Positions 24,201-32,826 of a stretch of DNA of 64,000 bases are shown here, piece after piece. Numbering within the stretch: position 1 is the stretch's first letter; each line of letters starts with the position of its first letter. This stretch comes from Oryzias latipes. Taxonomy: Eukaryota; Chordata; Actinopteri; Beloniformes; Adrianichthyidae. The stretch is taken from NCBI RefSeq assembly GCF_002234675.1, contig NC_019859.2:1936740-2000739 (forward strand), in the 5' to 3' direction. The position numbers and the translations under genes are program-made. The notes beneath the pieces are model-generated. The model was not told where the DNA came from. It made no database searches and worked only from the letters and a program-made list of their open reading frames with translations.

Positions 24201-26677
24201 CTGTGTGCAAGTCCATTTACAGAAACAAAAAATTATATAAAAAAAGGTAAAGTAATGTTTATGGCAAACTTTTCATTGAAACTCAAAAAACTGTTTACCT
24301 GTTACAGTCAGAGAGACTCCTGGTTTACCGGTGAAACTCCCATCAGGTTGGTTTGTCTCAAACCTGAACTTGTACTGAGCAAAGTCATTCAGTCTCAGAC
24401 CACTGATCCTCAGTGAGCAGTTCTGTTCAGAACAGCGATATGTGACTCTGCCTGCATAGTCAGGATCTTCTCTCAGGTCCAGTGGGTTTTTGTCCTTCAG
24501 TTTAGCATACCAGAATTCTCTCTGAACAACAGTTTTCTTGTAACTTATCCTGGGTGGGTATGTGTAGGTGCAGGATATTTCCACTGTGGATCCTTCAAAG
24601 GCACAGATGTGTTTGGAGGCGTATTCCACTCCCCATGTTTGACTATGAATCCCTGAAAAAGATTAGAAACCAGAATCACTTTGAAGCAGAAAAAACATTA
24701 AAAACATTTTAATTTAACTGCAGTTGATGCAGAAAATGTTCTGACTGATTTATTGCTGATAGACATTCCAGTCAAATGTATGGAAACACTGCAGGGACTG
24801 TCTTTTTATTTGTCCTTGTAATTAATGTTTAATGGTGTGATATGTATCAGTAATGTTTTTATCTTGTTATTTTATTATTATTATAATTAATTTAATTAAT
24901 TTTTATTAACCATTGTTAATTTTTCGTATACTGCTTCTTAACGTCTGTATTCTGTGTTCTCCTTTATTATTTATGGGACTATGATCATGAAATAAATTAT
25001 AGCGAGCAATGAGCACTGAGCAGTCGGGGGGGGGGGGGGGGGGGGGGGTGTCACAGTAAGAAGGCCCCTAGTTCAGAACACCCATGGCGGACCTTTCTGT
25101 GTGGAGTTTGCATGTTCTCCCCGTGCATGCGTGGGTTTTCTCCAGGTACCTCAGCTTCCTCCCACCGTCCAAAAACATGCTTTGTAGGTTAATTGGTTAT
25201 TCTGAAGCAGGACTGGCCAACCTAAACCTACTCTAAGTTATCTGTAGGTGTGACTGTGAGTGTGCATGGGTGTGTGATTGTGGTCCTGCAACAGACTGGA
25301 GACCTGTCCAGGGTGGCCCCTGCCTTCACCCACAAGTGGCAGAGATAGGCTCCAGCAGCCCCGTGACCCCGAAAGGGACAAAACAGATTAGAAGATAAAA
25401 AATAAAAAAGAATATCTAAACCAACAGAATCATTGTCATCTGTTATTCTTTTAGTGTTTAAGTATAAAGTATTATTTTTTCAATACACCAAAACTTGTAA
25501 AACAAACACCAAAATCTTAGCAGAAGTTTCCAGAAATGCTACAGCGTTGAGCGTTGTCATGGTTACAGCTCTGACCTTCTGTCACGCTTTGAGATGAATA
25601 AAGAGAGAGGGGAGAGATGGTAAAAATGGAACAACTGTGGGTCAGAAAAAGTGAAGTAACTGCAGTTATTCAGTTGTTCATCATCAGTTTGTTACAGAGA
25701 ATCCAGACAGAAAACTACAAACTAATGTGATGAACTGCTGAAGACCAACAAGATCCCAGTCTGATCAGAGCTTTTAGAGAAACACTTCTGCTCTGAAAAA
25801 CTCCTCTTTTCTCTCTGTCTTTAAAGGTTTTTATGTTTCCTTAATACATTTATTAACTTTGAGTCTTTTACATATAATATACTACATATAATTGTTTATT
25901 TCAGCTTACTGTAATAACAGAATGAAACGAAACAAGTATTTTTTTCTTCCATCTAATTTTAATCAACTCTCAATTTATTTGCTTACAAAATCACTTTTTT
26001 TTTAAAAAAAAATCAACTTTTTAATTTATTTTATTCAGAAGTTACTGAAATCTTTCACTAATAGACAGAAATAAAGATCCTTGTGTTTCTGTAGATTGTT
26101 GCAGATTTTTGTTTTGCAGAGTGAACTCACAAACTTCAGGACTACGGTGCATCCCATAATATCTCAGAGTACAAGAGATCCTGTCTGTGGAAGAAGTCCA
26201 GTTTCTGAACGTAAATGTCTGACTGGTTTTAGACGGAATTGTTGATCTGGTTTCTTCTCTGCTTATGAAAACTGTTTATTGAAGCATTTTAGTCTCAAGC
26301 TCATCACTCAGAGTCAGAATGTGAGTTCTGAGGAGAAAATCACCAACTTTAGGATGAATGAACATTTGGTTATAATAGAAAGAATTGATCGTTTTGTATT
26401 TTCTGTTCAACTTTAAATGAATTCTAAATCGGTTCAGTTTCTGCATAAAGCTTCAGTTCACAACCACATTTGACTCAAGGTTGTACACAAAAGACAGTTA
26501 CAGTTTTAACAATCCAATTATTCCAACATAATACAAAGTGTATTTTGGTAAAATCCTTAAGTAACAGATTAAAATGAAGCATTTAGTGAGTGTAGTGAGA
26601 AAATAGAAGATGACAGTGTAGAGAAAAACACCCAAACCTGCAGCATCCATCCCTCCCTCCATCCATTCATCCATCCG

Positions 26678-26708
<31 letters not shown>

Positions 26709-26909
26709 ACCATCCATCCATCCATTCACCATCCATCCATCCGTCCATCCATCCATCCATCCATCCATCCATCCATCCATCCATCATCCATCCATCCATA
26801 TCTGCTTCCAGGTTTCTTTAGGTCTCAGCAGCATTAAGGTTGTTAGATTTTTACCTGCAAACCAGCAAAGAACAACAACAAATCCTCTCAGTGCTGCAGT
26901 CAGACTCAT
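9073..26909 (-). CDS. CD22-like/Siglec-type inhibitory receptor, gene 1
   Basis: Exons in transcription order: 26855-26909 signal peptide; 24299-24652 V-set; 22220-22450 C2; 17993-18281 second V-set (5' edge lost); 17706-17903 C2; 11883-12137 C2; 11534-11797 C2; 11018-11099 transmembrane; 9595-9649 cytoplasmic; 9073-9249 ITIM tail. Every ectodomain junction is phase 1. The protein is a type I membrane receptor that would bind glycans through its first V-set and signal through tyrosines that recruit SH2 phosphatases (family knowledge). Oddities: the second V-set exon is broken by a transposon, the last C2 exon is a hybrid, and the final ITIM tyrosine codon is a stop. Skipping the broken exon leaves an in-frame product of about 556 residues. 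Orthology to mammalian CD22 is not implied; teleosts carry many such paralogues. Confidence 0.8.
9595..9649 (-). CDS. Gene 1 juxtamembrane cytoplasmic exon
   Basis: This 55-nt exon has acceptor caaaccag and donor gtaagaaa. It completes an arginine and encodes [18 protein letters not shown], a basic linker that ends in phase 0. No tyrosine is present. Genes 2 and 3 read [10 protein letters not shown] here. Confidence 0.75.
9686..10962. mobile_element. MITE-like DNA element with long inverted ends, only in unit 1
   Basis: The left end (ggctgcatttacactgcagg) and right end (cctgcagtgtaaatcggcc) are inverted copies extending about 50 bp. A related inverted copy is nested near 10,680-10,850. Units 2 and 3 read straight through the empty site (gtcattaaaagacgc at about 36,992 and 62,101). 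It sits in the intron between the transmembrane and cytoplasmic exons of gene 1. No transposase frame is found. The superfamily is not certain. Confidence 0.7.
11018..11099 (-). CDS. Gene 1 transmembrane exon
   Basis: This 82-nt exon enters in phase 1 and leaves in phase 2. It encodes [18 protein letters not shown], then [10 protein letters not shown]: a short stalk, one hydrophobic helix and a basic stop-transfer end completed by the next exon. Confidence 0.82.
11534..11797 (-). CDS. Gene 1 hybrid C2 domain
   Basis: This 264-nt exon is phase 1-1. Its 5' part ([18 protein letters not shown], to about 11,690) matches the second membrane-proximal C2 exon of gene 2 and the intron before it. Its 3' part (YKKDEDSP onward) matches the third exon of gene 2. 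The switch lies within the shared bases at 11,684-11,690. Both cysteines (TLTCSSD and YYCEAEN) and the frame are kept, so the hybrid looks foldable. Confidence 0.85.
11883..12137 (-). CDS. Gene 1 C2 domain (first membrane-proximal type)
   Basis: This 255-nt exon is phase 1-1, with acceptor cttccag and donor gtgagtcc. It begins [19 protein letters not shown] and carries [18 protein letters not shown] and [12 protein letters not shown], a typical C2 pattern with B- and F-strand cysteines and a C-strand W. Confidence 0.85.
12138..13315. other. Gene 1 intron segment before the LINE
   Basis: This is AT-rich intron homologous to 40,445-41,530. The sequence gaacatgcatccatg at about 12,224-12,238 is the empty site for the Rex1-like insertion of units 2 and 3. 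No exon or other element is seen. Confidence 0.65.
13497..15632 (+). CDS. LINE endonuclease-reverse transcriptase, first part
   Basis: The frame encodes about 711 residues. An AP-type endonuclease comes first: NVRG at the start, [10 protein letters not shown] near residue 32, MGDLNARVG near 140 and TDHY near 237. The linker is rich in charged residues. Reverse transcriptase follows, with [20 protein letters not shown] near 535, [12 protein letters not shown] near 620 and [16 protein letters not shown] near 675. No ATG is visible at the true N-terminus; the frame opens upstream of NVRG and the first internal ATG is at 13551. The frame breaks just before the catalytic aspartate box. This is a genomic retrotransposon, not a host gene. 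Confidence 0.8.
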   Translation: MNVRGCSTDGSKRDLIGRMFGRREMSVLALSETKMKGKGECVFGSVSGRMSGVESGRAREGVALLVSCEVRRCVVEWKEVSPRLIWVKVKFRKELWVFVSAYGPGSERNEEERVTFWNDLDECLQGFGANVNVVLMGDLNARVGDEKIEGVVGVHGVPGKNDNGERLIGMCTEREMVIGNTWFRKKEIHKYTWVRQSGGRVIDKALMDYVVVSKVACSRLLDVSVRRGECGGMTDHYLMEGRLRVGMLWVRSRKSGEARKVLRVSVLKNREKMCEYQKELGGKWNMVKEQMVVGVEEEWQQFKSAVVGSAEEVCGVRRVGGGLRKGSEWWCEDVRLAVAEKRCAYEVWLQRKDRESYECYKEKKRDAKRAVREARAAADERWGRQLTDNFRENKKMFWKEVKRVRKGVSGREEKVKTEDGRMLNEGNAVRKRWAEYFERLLNVEEDRDAVIGMDGRESRLNVLEELNEALITGDEVVQAVGKLKVGKAADVDGCAVECLKCGGAIVIEWLVRLLNVCFANGQVPLDWMSACVVPLYKGKGDKYECGNFRGISLLSVVGKVYGRVLINRVVEGTECMIGEEQCGFRRGRGCVDQVFVVRQVCEKFLAKGREVLWAFMDLEKAYDRIDREALWVVLSMYGRLLEGVKSFYRNSRACVRVGNSMSEWFPVRVGLRQGCVMSPWLFNMYMDGVVKEVNERVSGTGVSMVNTANGV
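15629..16411 (+). CDS. LINE reverse transcriptase, C-terminal part after a frame break
   Basis: The frame overlaps the first by a few bases, in the -1 frame. It starts with [17 protein letters not shown], which carries the catalytic FADD box. The thumb and C-terminal region follow, including [11 protein letters not shown] and [17 protein letters not shown]. One small indel shortly before 15,629 would explain the split. A programmed shift is less likely because no slippery site is obvious. Confidence 0.78.
   Translation: MNQLLFADDTALVADSEENLARLVEEFGRVCDRRKLRVNVEKSKVMRCTRLKGERRLNVALNGELLEEVECFQYLGSCVCVDGGMGGEVEFRMNEVRKIWGVMKRVFECRSLGKDAKRRLYEGVVVPAALYGAETWSLKVAEKRKLNVVEMRCLRSMCGVMRMDRVRNEVIRERTGVTRELAERAEQKALGWFGHVERMERERLVKRVYESDVSGVRMRGRPRMGWAEGVRRALNARGMTVVQGREAARDRDGWREFVYE
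16711..17640. other. Gene 1 intron segment after the LINE, moderately diverged from unit 2
   Basis: This stretch is homologous to 41,530-42,240 but has many substitutions and small indels. It includes about 180 bp (17,381-17,560) absent from unit 2. Near-identity to unit 2 begins just beyond it. No exon is seen. Confidence 0.6.
17706..17903 (-). CDS. Gene 1 second CHSSC-type C2 domain
   Basis: This 198-nt exon is phase 1-1, with acceptor gtgttgtcag and donor gtaagtcc. It reads [20 protein letters not shown], then [10 protein letters not shown] and [13 protein letters not shown]. It is the partner of the disrupted V-set. If that V-set is skipped, this domain would follow the first C2 in frame, with its extra cysteine unpaired. 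Confidence 0.78.
17993..18281 (-). pseudogene. Gene 1 second V-set exon, 5' end replaced by a transposon
   Basis: The domain is readable from [18 protein letters not shown] through [11 protein letters not shown] to TLTVV, with a good donor (gtacag). Upstream of residues TERS the sequence changes abruptly at 18,281/18,282 into a Harbinger-like terminus (gggccgtacacaccggg). The first dozen or so codons and the normal acceptor are missing. AG dinucleotides near the junction (before TCACGAGG, before AAGCATC, after CTTC) enter in the wrong phase. The E-strand cysteine is serine (SSLTI), and the F strand has YRFK instead of KFRF. The exon is probably skipped. Confidence 0.7.
18282..19330 (+). mobile_element. 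Harbinger-like elements, nested, with a transposase remnant
   Basis: The terminus ccgtacacaccgggacgaa occurs twice as a direct repeat, at about 18,286 and 18,541. The block 18,290-18,530 is an inverted relative of about 19,000-19,300. A plus-strand frame from 18,805 reads [19 protein letters not shown], then [10 protein letters not shown] and FRGYFRMS. This resembles the N-terminus of PIF/Harbinger transposases and breaks off straight afterwards. I infer two related non-autonomous copies. The left end lies inside the second V-set exon of gene 1. Confidence 0.6.
19593..20660 (-). mobile_element. Rex1/CR1-like LINE fragment in unit 1
   Basis: The minus strand encodes a reverse transcriptase piece: [27 protein letters not shown] and [13 protein letters not shown] frame break follows, then [14 protein letters not shown] and [20 protein letters not shown]. 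The element ends in ggatcaataaagtatc followed by ATCTT/TTATC repeats, the usual end of fish Rex1-type elements. It is 5'-truncated and inactive, and is nested in the insert that disrupts the V-set exon region. A copy is at 44,185-45,252. Confidence 0.75.
20661..22219. other. Intron with uncharacterised insert, unit 1
   Basis: A tract at 21,153-21,208 (cacagagacacggaagt and aagcggcttttgc) repeats in direct orientation a tract at 19,518-19,560, so the Rex1-like fragment sits between related ends of one larger insert. The 22-bp tandem array follows. From about 21,430 to 22,219 the sequence looks like ordinary intron. The missing 5' part of the V-set exon was searched for here and not found. Confidence 0.45.
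21233..21384. repeat. Degenerate 22-bp tandem repeat
   Basis: About seven head-to-tail units of 20-24 bp occur, for example attaattattgcgttcgaa and ataattattgcgttcgca. The first copies carry the palindrome gttcgaac; later copies drift to tagtatttcgtgcgaacg. An equal array is at 45,825-45,976. Confidence 0.7.
22220..22450 (-). CDS. Gene 1 short C2 domain with CHSSC motif
   Basis: This 231-nt exon is phase 1-1. It contains [12 protein letters not shown], then VWYINGE and [21 protein letters not shown] strands (here [11 protein letters not shown]). The additional cysteine of CHSSC is the expected partner of the extra V-set cysteine, giving the V-C2 inter-domain bond known in Siglecs. Confidence 0.8.
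22451..24298. other. Gene 1 intron between first V-set and first C2
   Basis: This is AT-rich intron, nearly identical to 47,043-48,890. Small open frames such as 23,356-23,586 are shared by both units only because the duplication is recent. No domain is recognised. Confidence 0.55.
24299..24652 (-). CDS. Gene 1 first V-set Ig domain (Siglec-type)
   Basis: This 354-nt exon is phase 1-1, with acceptor tttttcag and donor gtaaacag. It begins [19 protein letters not shown]. It shows three Siglec-like features: an extra cysteine in ICAFEGS, a B-strand cysteine (EISCTY) with an E-strand partner (NCSLRI) instead of the usual F-strand cysteine, and an F-strand YKFRF whose arginine sits where Siglecs have their sialic-acid-binding arginine. 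This exon is therefore the likely ligand-binding domain. The ligand itself is inferred. Confidence 0.85.
25025..25390. repeat. Common fish interspersed repeat with a long G tract
   Basis: A run of 23 G (25,026-25,048) precedes a body containing ggagtttgcatgttctcccc, then tcccaccgtccaaa, and ending near gataggctccagcagcccc. This is a very common dispersed motif set in teleost genomes. It lies in the intron between the signal-peptide and V-set exons. The unit 2 copy has a much shorter, interrupted G run. Confidence 0.6.
26646..26797. repeat. (TCCA)n microsatellite, short allele, in gene 1 intron 1
   Basis: This is about 150 bp of TCCA repeats with TCCC, TCCG and TTCA variants. The orthologous tract in unit 2 is more than twice as long. 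Confidence 0.9.
26855..26909 (-). CDS. Gene 1 exon 1: signal peptide
   Basis: The ATG at 26909-26907 opens [20 protein letters not shown] hydrophobic core (FVVVLCWFA) is followed by a GTAAAAAT donor after 55 nt, in phase 1. That phase matches the V-set exon that follows. The start is chosen because it is the only ATG giving a leader that splices in frame. Confidence 0.8.
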
Positions 26910-27028
26910 GGCGTCTCCTCTCTCTGGGTTCCTTTCTTCACAGAGTTCATGAGCTGCAGAAAGAGTTTCAGAGAAAGAGTGCTGCTTTCCATCCTGTAAA
27001 TGGAGAGGAGGAGTTTGCAGAAGTTACT

Positions 27029-27038
27029 CTTCCTCTTT
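27029..27038 (-). promoter_or_regulatory. Candidate PU.1/Ets site upstream of gene 1
   Basis: The minus strand reads AAAGAGGAAG about 120 bp upstream of the ATG. This matches the purine-rich GAGGAA core used by PU.1 in B-cell and myeloid promoters. It is one short motif without functional proof. No clear TATA box is seen nearby. Confidence 0.3.
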
Positions 27039-27763
27039 CCACCATTAGCATGAACGGAAACAGAGGTGTAAATAAAGAAAACGAGGTGAAAGAACAAAAT
27101 GATCTTGAATTCTCTTAAGAAGAAAAAGGAACCAACAGACTGTTGGATGTTGAAACTCATTTTAGACTAAAGATCAAGTTTGCATAGAATTTCCGTTTAT
27201 TCATCAACTCTGCAGAGGAAGAGGAGTCAGAAGATCTGAAGAGAATCTTCATTTACTGCAGAAAACAGTAAACACCCAAGCATAACATTTGAGAACAAGA
27301 CAGTGATGCATTCTGGGAAATATTTGAAACTGACAACTCACAATAAATGTGTGACGTACACATATATGAGACTGTCAGCAAAATAAAAACAAAATAAAAA
27401 GAATTACAATACAAACTTCAAAAAGTAATGAAAGTTTTCTGCACCATAAAATGTTAAATTATTATAAACTTTATTTACTTTGCTTTACGAATATTTTAAC
27501 AAATGTAACTGCTCAATTTAATCTGGCTTTAACATGACTTTTGTGATTGTTTAATTCTTTAACTCATTATTTATTGATCAATTCATCTAATTTCCGGACT
27601 AAATATTTCTATTACTTATGTTTTAATATAATACCCCTTTTATTGTTACTATATTCATGATATTTAAAGTTATGTTTTAATCATTTCATTTATTTTATTG
27701 TTATATCTTATTTTATTTTATTATCAGTATTGTTATCCTATTATTTTCTTTTATTTTATTTGA

Positions 27764-28142
27764 GGGCGGCAGTGGCTCAGGCGGTTGCGCGGGTTGTCCA
27801 ATGATCGAACGGTCGGCGGTTCGATCCCCGCTCCCCCCAGCCAACTGACGTGGTGTCCTTGGGCAAGACACTTCACCCTCCTTGCCTCCAGTGTGGCTCC
27901 ATTGGTGTGTGAATGCGTATGAATGTCCCGGTGATGGTCAGAGGGGCCGTAGGCGCGAACTGGCAGCCACGCCTCAGTCAGTCTGCCCCAGGGCAGCTGT
28001 GGCTACAAACGTAGCTCACCGTCACCAAGCATGAATGAGGAGTGAATGAATAATGGACACACTGTAAGCGCTTTGAGCGTCTGGAAAAGCACAGATAAAT
28101 CTAATCCATTATTAAAAAAAATCTAATCCATTATTATTATTC
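27764..28142 (+). mobile_element. tRNA-derived SINE, unit 1
   Basis: The head carries pol III box A-like tggctcaggcgg (27,773-27,784) and box B ggttcgatccc (27,818-27,828). The tail (agcgctttgagcgtctgg, then aatctaatccattatt twice) is of fish SINE type. It is not a tRNA gene: no acceptor stem pairing follows. Confidence 0.7.
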
Positions 28143-31079
28143 ATATTCTGATGTTGTTTCTCCAGTGTTTCCTCTTGGATCCATCGTTCTGGGGCACTAC
28201 CAGCTCCGCCTGCAGGGGGTGCTGTTGCATTAGGCTGCCTGGGGTCCCTCTCTGTGGTCTAACAGCCTAGAGGGGCCCTGAGCTGCTCTGTGGCAATGAC
28301 CGTCTGCTGTAAAGTGTAGCGTCGTGTGCCGCTCAGGTTCTGACGTCACTGAAGTCTGAGGTGAACAGACTCACAGTAGTCCAGCCTGACATGAAGGTAA
28401 AGTTCTGGCTTTGAGGTGAGAGCTAAAGCTCACATCTCAGTCAATTATGACTCCAAGATTTCTAACTTGATCTTTGGTTGATTTTAATGGACTCAAAGAA
28501 GACATTTAGTTCCTCATAAGACAGAAACATTATTTATGTTCAGCTTCAGCTATATGTGGATGAAGTCACTTCTGTAAAACAGGAACTGCATCTGTCATTC
28601 TGAAAGTTATTCAGTAAACCACATATTCTGTATATAGTTATAAAGAAAGCATGAAAAAATAGACCTTCAGGTTAATACAAGTTTTTTTAAACAAGTATTT
28701 TCAGAGTAAAGCAGGAGTTTGCAGCATTTCTAAATTTCTATGTTGCATTTTGTTCATGTGTGATCAGTGTTCTGGATTTTGCATTTGAATGCTCTGAGTG
28801 AGGAAGCTTACCAGTCAGCTGGTCTGTTTCTCTGTCAGGTCACTTTAAATGAAGCTGTACATCTGCAGGTCTACATTCTGGACCGCTTCCATTCATGACT
28901 TAAGGAGGAGATCAAAGATGTAAATGTAATCTGGAAGCAGAAAGTGTGATCATCATCAGCAGCTGGGATGGGCTGCTGTGGAGTCTCACCTCTGAGAGAG
29001 AAAACCTCTGCATGCTTTATGAGAAACTCTCTTCTCAGACGCAGTTTTTCTGTTTCTCTCTTCAGAAAAACTTAAACTGAATCTGAGCTGAACCAGAAAT
29101 TCTCAGGACAATAATGACACATTTTTCTGTTTTTAATGACCTAATACTGGTAATGATTCACTGTGGCGTCCCTGAAGGGATATGTCAATAGGAGAACAAC
29201 AGAAGGAAGGGATGCTACAGGAAAAATATTTATGAATTAAAGAAACGACTTATAGTCATTAAAAAAAGTTAGCCTAAACTAAAGAATGTGGTAAACTGTT
29301 AAGATGGAGGTACGTTTGGTCTGCCGCTTTTAAAGGAACACATTGGGGACAGACCGCTGACCTCATTTCCTTCCTTAAAACAGGAACTGAAGGTTGGAAA
29401 CTTAAGACTATTTGTAATAAAGAAAGACGTTCATGAAATAAGTCCATAATCTTTGGTGGTTTGGCTGATGACACCTTCTGTGTGTCGGTTTGCTCATGGG
29501 TGAACAGAGTGTGTCACATAAGGTGACACCCTCACACACCTAAATGATTTCTAATGATTAACACAACTGGAGAAACAAAAGAACGACAGGCAGCTTCACA
29601 AAGTTTGTGTAATGAGAGCTGAACAGACGCAGCATCTGGACTCCAGTTTGGCCTCTGAGACTCCAACATGGATGAGTTTGTGGTTGAAGTCCTGTTTCTG
29701 TGTTCAAATGCATAGAATGCAGTCGTGTGTTGAGAGATGCAGCACGCCACATACCTGAGAGGCTGTGAGTGACAGGTGTGTCTGTGGGAACCAATGAACA
29801 GAGAGGAAGCAGACTGTTGATGGAACATCAGGTTACAGTTGAAGTCCCATTGGCCGTCACAGACCTAGGGGTGAAATCTGTTCCTCAGATTCTGACCCCC
29901 CAGGAGCAGTGAGCTGCAGATCCACTAGGGTTAGACCCCCCCAATCAAACCCCTTAATGCTGAGTGTCGAGCAGGGAGGGACTAGGTCCTATTTTTAGAA
30001 TCTTTAGTATCTCTCTGCCAGGGATTTGAACTCACAACCTTCCAGATTCAGGGCAGACACTGAGCTAATGTCCATTAACCACAGAGCAGCTTCAGAGGAG
30101 ATTTTAAAGCTGAGAAAGGATGGAGAGCAGCAGATGACTGCATTGATCTCCAGTGTTTCTCATCATCTCCACATCTGCTGCAAACAAACATCCAGCAGTT
30201 CTTTCCTGCTTTTCAGCAGCTTTGTCTTCATGGAAAACTTTAAGAGGAACAATGTTGAGATAAAAACAAAGACATTCTCAGATAAAGTGTGTTACTATTT
30301 AGCAGTGAGAAACTTCCTCAAGAAAAAAATGTCTTTGGTAAATATGGAATAATTCTCTGCTGATCAAGTCTGCATCCCAGAGTCAAAGTATTGGTGCTCC
30401 AGCGCCACCTGCTGATCGCATAGAAAGAAATAAAGACATGACTGAAAATAAATCACTGGAACATTTACTGCTGTTCTGGCTCGAGCAAATATGACATGGA
30501 GGTTTTTTTTTCCCTATGATATAAAATAAATATAAAAAGACAGAAATTCCAAAAATATAGCCCCCCCTTTCCTTCCATCCCCCTTTCTGTCCGTTGTTTT
30601 GGGGCAGGAATCCCCCCCAATGTGTGTGTTCTCATAAATATGGAGGGGTGGGGGGGGGTCAGGCTTTGCTGAAGTAGTTTTAGTAGTTTGATTACTGCTT
30701 TTGTATTTATGACCCACTTTATTAAAACAAGTTTTAAAGTCCGCTTTTAGCAATTTTAGGTTGTGACTTATATCATAGCAAACAACAGAACCAAATGTCA
30801 GAGTGAAACGATCAGGTAGTGACTGTCCTGGGGGGTCCTGATCCATGGGTGGGTGGGGCCCGCCATGACACACATCAATGTCAGTCCTATTGGCTGCTAA
30901 ATCTACGTTTTTGGCTTCACATGCACGTCTAGCATGAGGTCAGGGGTTTTACTTTCCATGTTTAACCCACCTGAGACAATACACTCCTCGAGTTGTGTGA
31001 GACTGAGCATAAATACACAAAAGTTATTACACAATATCTGTGGAACTTAGATGTGATACATTATATATTCAACCCTTTG
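28143..31079. other. Spacer upstream of gene 1, no gene seen
   Basis: The frames at 29,532-29,828, 30,026-30,352 and 30,514-30,873 have no recognisable domain, and the first is shortened in the second unit. The tract at 30,560-30,660 has C- and G-runs. It is nearly identical to 52,918-55,849. Confidence 0.5.
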
Positions 31080-32310
31080 TTTTCCTCTTATGCTATCTTC
31101 CACCGTTTTTCGGCACTTAACTCCTACAATTTTTCACCTATTTTAACCATTCAACTATTAAAATGTTCAGCTCTTTCATCTTATTCCAGCTATGACATTT
31201 TGTCCTTCAAATCCTTGAACTTTTCCAGATATTCCCGGATTTTCCAATATTTTTGCTCCATTGGCTACACCTTTGCTTCTTTAAACAATTGTAACTTTAA
31301 CATTCTTTTGGGTAGAGACACCGTTCAAATATTGAAATGTTCACAAGGCTTTGGACTTCAACATAGGTTTTGAACTTATTATGGGATGGCAACACTACAT
31401 ACGGTTTGAAGGACATTTTGTGCCAAAATGTGAGGCAATTTTTAAACTTCTTCAAACTTTCACCTATTTTAACCCTTCTACTATTTCAATGTTCAACTCT
31501 TTCAGCTTATTCCTTTCAGCTATGAATTTTGTCCTTCATATCCTTGAAATTTTCAAGATATTCCAGGATTTTCCAAGATTTTTGCTTAATTGAAAAACAT
31601 TGAGAATCCTTGAAAACCTTTGTTTCTTCTTTTACATGCCTTTAGCTAGAGACACCGTTGAAATGTTAAAATAATCACAAGGCTTTGGACTATAAAATAG
31701 GTTTAGAAATAATTATGGGATGTCGACACAACCCACTGTTTGGTGGCCATTTTTTGACCAAATTTGAAGCAAATATTGCAATAAACTTCATCCATGTCTG
31801 GAACTGAACATATTGACATTCACTGGATCTGGACATATAAGGAGTGTGGGCGTGGTCAGCAAACAAACTTCGTTGCTAAGGACGTCCAAAGGTTTACTTT
31901 TTCCGATTTGTCTGAAACTGACGTCGTTTTGTTCGTCATCCCATGCCGACCCAAACATAAAATGGTTGCTATGGAGATCAAATTAATAGAAAAGCTGCCA
32001 TTTTGAAAAAAGTGGATTTTCTATCAACTTAGAACATGCAGCTTTTACCAATATGATACTCTCAAACAATGTGTTTTTTTGAGTCAGTTGATGCTGATTC
32101 CAATGCAAGCACTTTTAGCCATTTTAGATATTCCAGGATTTTCCAGGACAGTTCATCCATTTTTTCAACAATTTCAGCTTTCGTGCTCAACTCCTTCTAC
32201 AACGTTTGACCTATTTTAGACATTTTACTTTTACAATGTTCAGCTTTTTCCTCTTATTTCTGCTTTCATTTAGCAATACAGCATTCAACCCTGCATTTTC
32301 TTCTGGAAAT
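31080..32310. repeat. Degenerate tandem repeat of about 335-350 bp, unit 1
   Basis: The landmark cacaaggctttggact recurs at 31,342 and 31,675 (333 bp apart), with cacctattttaa- and tattccaggattttcca-type phrases in each copy. Unit 2 has one more copy. The open frames through it are low-complexity by-products. Confidence 0.65.
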
Positions 32311-32826
32311 GCAGCTTCTTCTAGTTTATATTGTGATATAATTTTACATAAAACAGTAAACCATTGATCAATAAATGACAGGTAAAGTTAAACTTTATTT
32401 CCAAGAGACTGTAGAATATAACTAATGTTACATTCAGCAGCTTTGCTCAGTCTGCCCTTTTCTCCTGTAGCTAAATATAAAAGGGAGCATTTTCCTAAAG
32501 AAAATTCTTAAGACACGATTGTACATATCCTAAAGGAGATTAATTGCATTTACTTACGTACATTCAAACACACAGACCGGTGGAAATTGGCCCTTGGCCC
32601 TTTCTAATGCACGCAGAAACAATCCACATTGCTCCATATTTGCCCGCACGTATTTTAAGCGCGTCCAAGGATAAAAGTCGGCCACACATACTTTCTCTGG
32701 GTCTGTGAGGGCAGATTAAATTTATTAACTCCCTAATACATGCATATGGAAACTTGTAAAAGGCATAAGAAGACAGCAATCACGGTATAAATTCCCTAAT
32801 TCAATTCAATATATTTTTTTATATAT

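Noticed and set aside
26500..26900. CRISPR-like or satellite array from the regular TCCA spacing
   Set aside because: The period is 4 bp with no spacers; it is an ordinary microsatellite in a vertebrate intron.
27764..27850. A tRNA gene
   Set aside because: A- and B-box-like motifs are present, but the sequence is the head of a SINE with a long unrelated body, without a complete cloverleaf.
29532..29828. Minus-strand 98-residue frame upstream of gene 1
   Set aside because: In unit 2 the same stretch has changes that shorten the frame, and no domain is recognisable.
30026..30352. Conserved 108-residue frame present in both units
   Set aside because: Its conservation is explained by the recent duplication. 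It has no domain, no splice context and no family resemblance.
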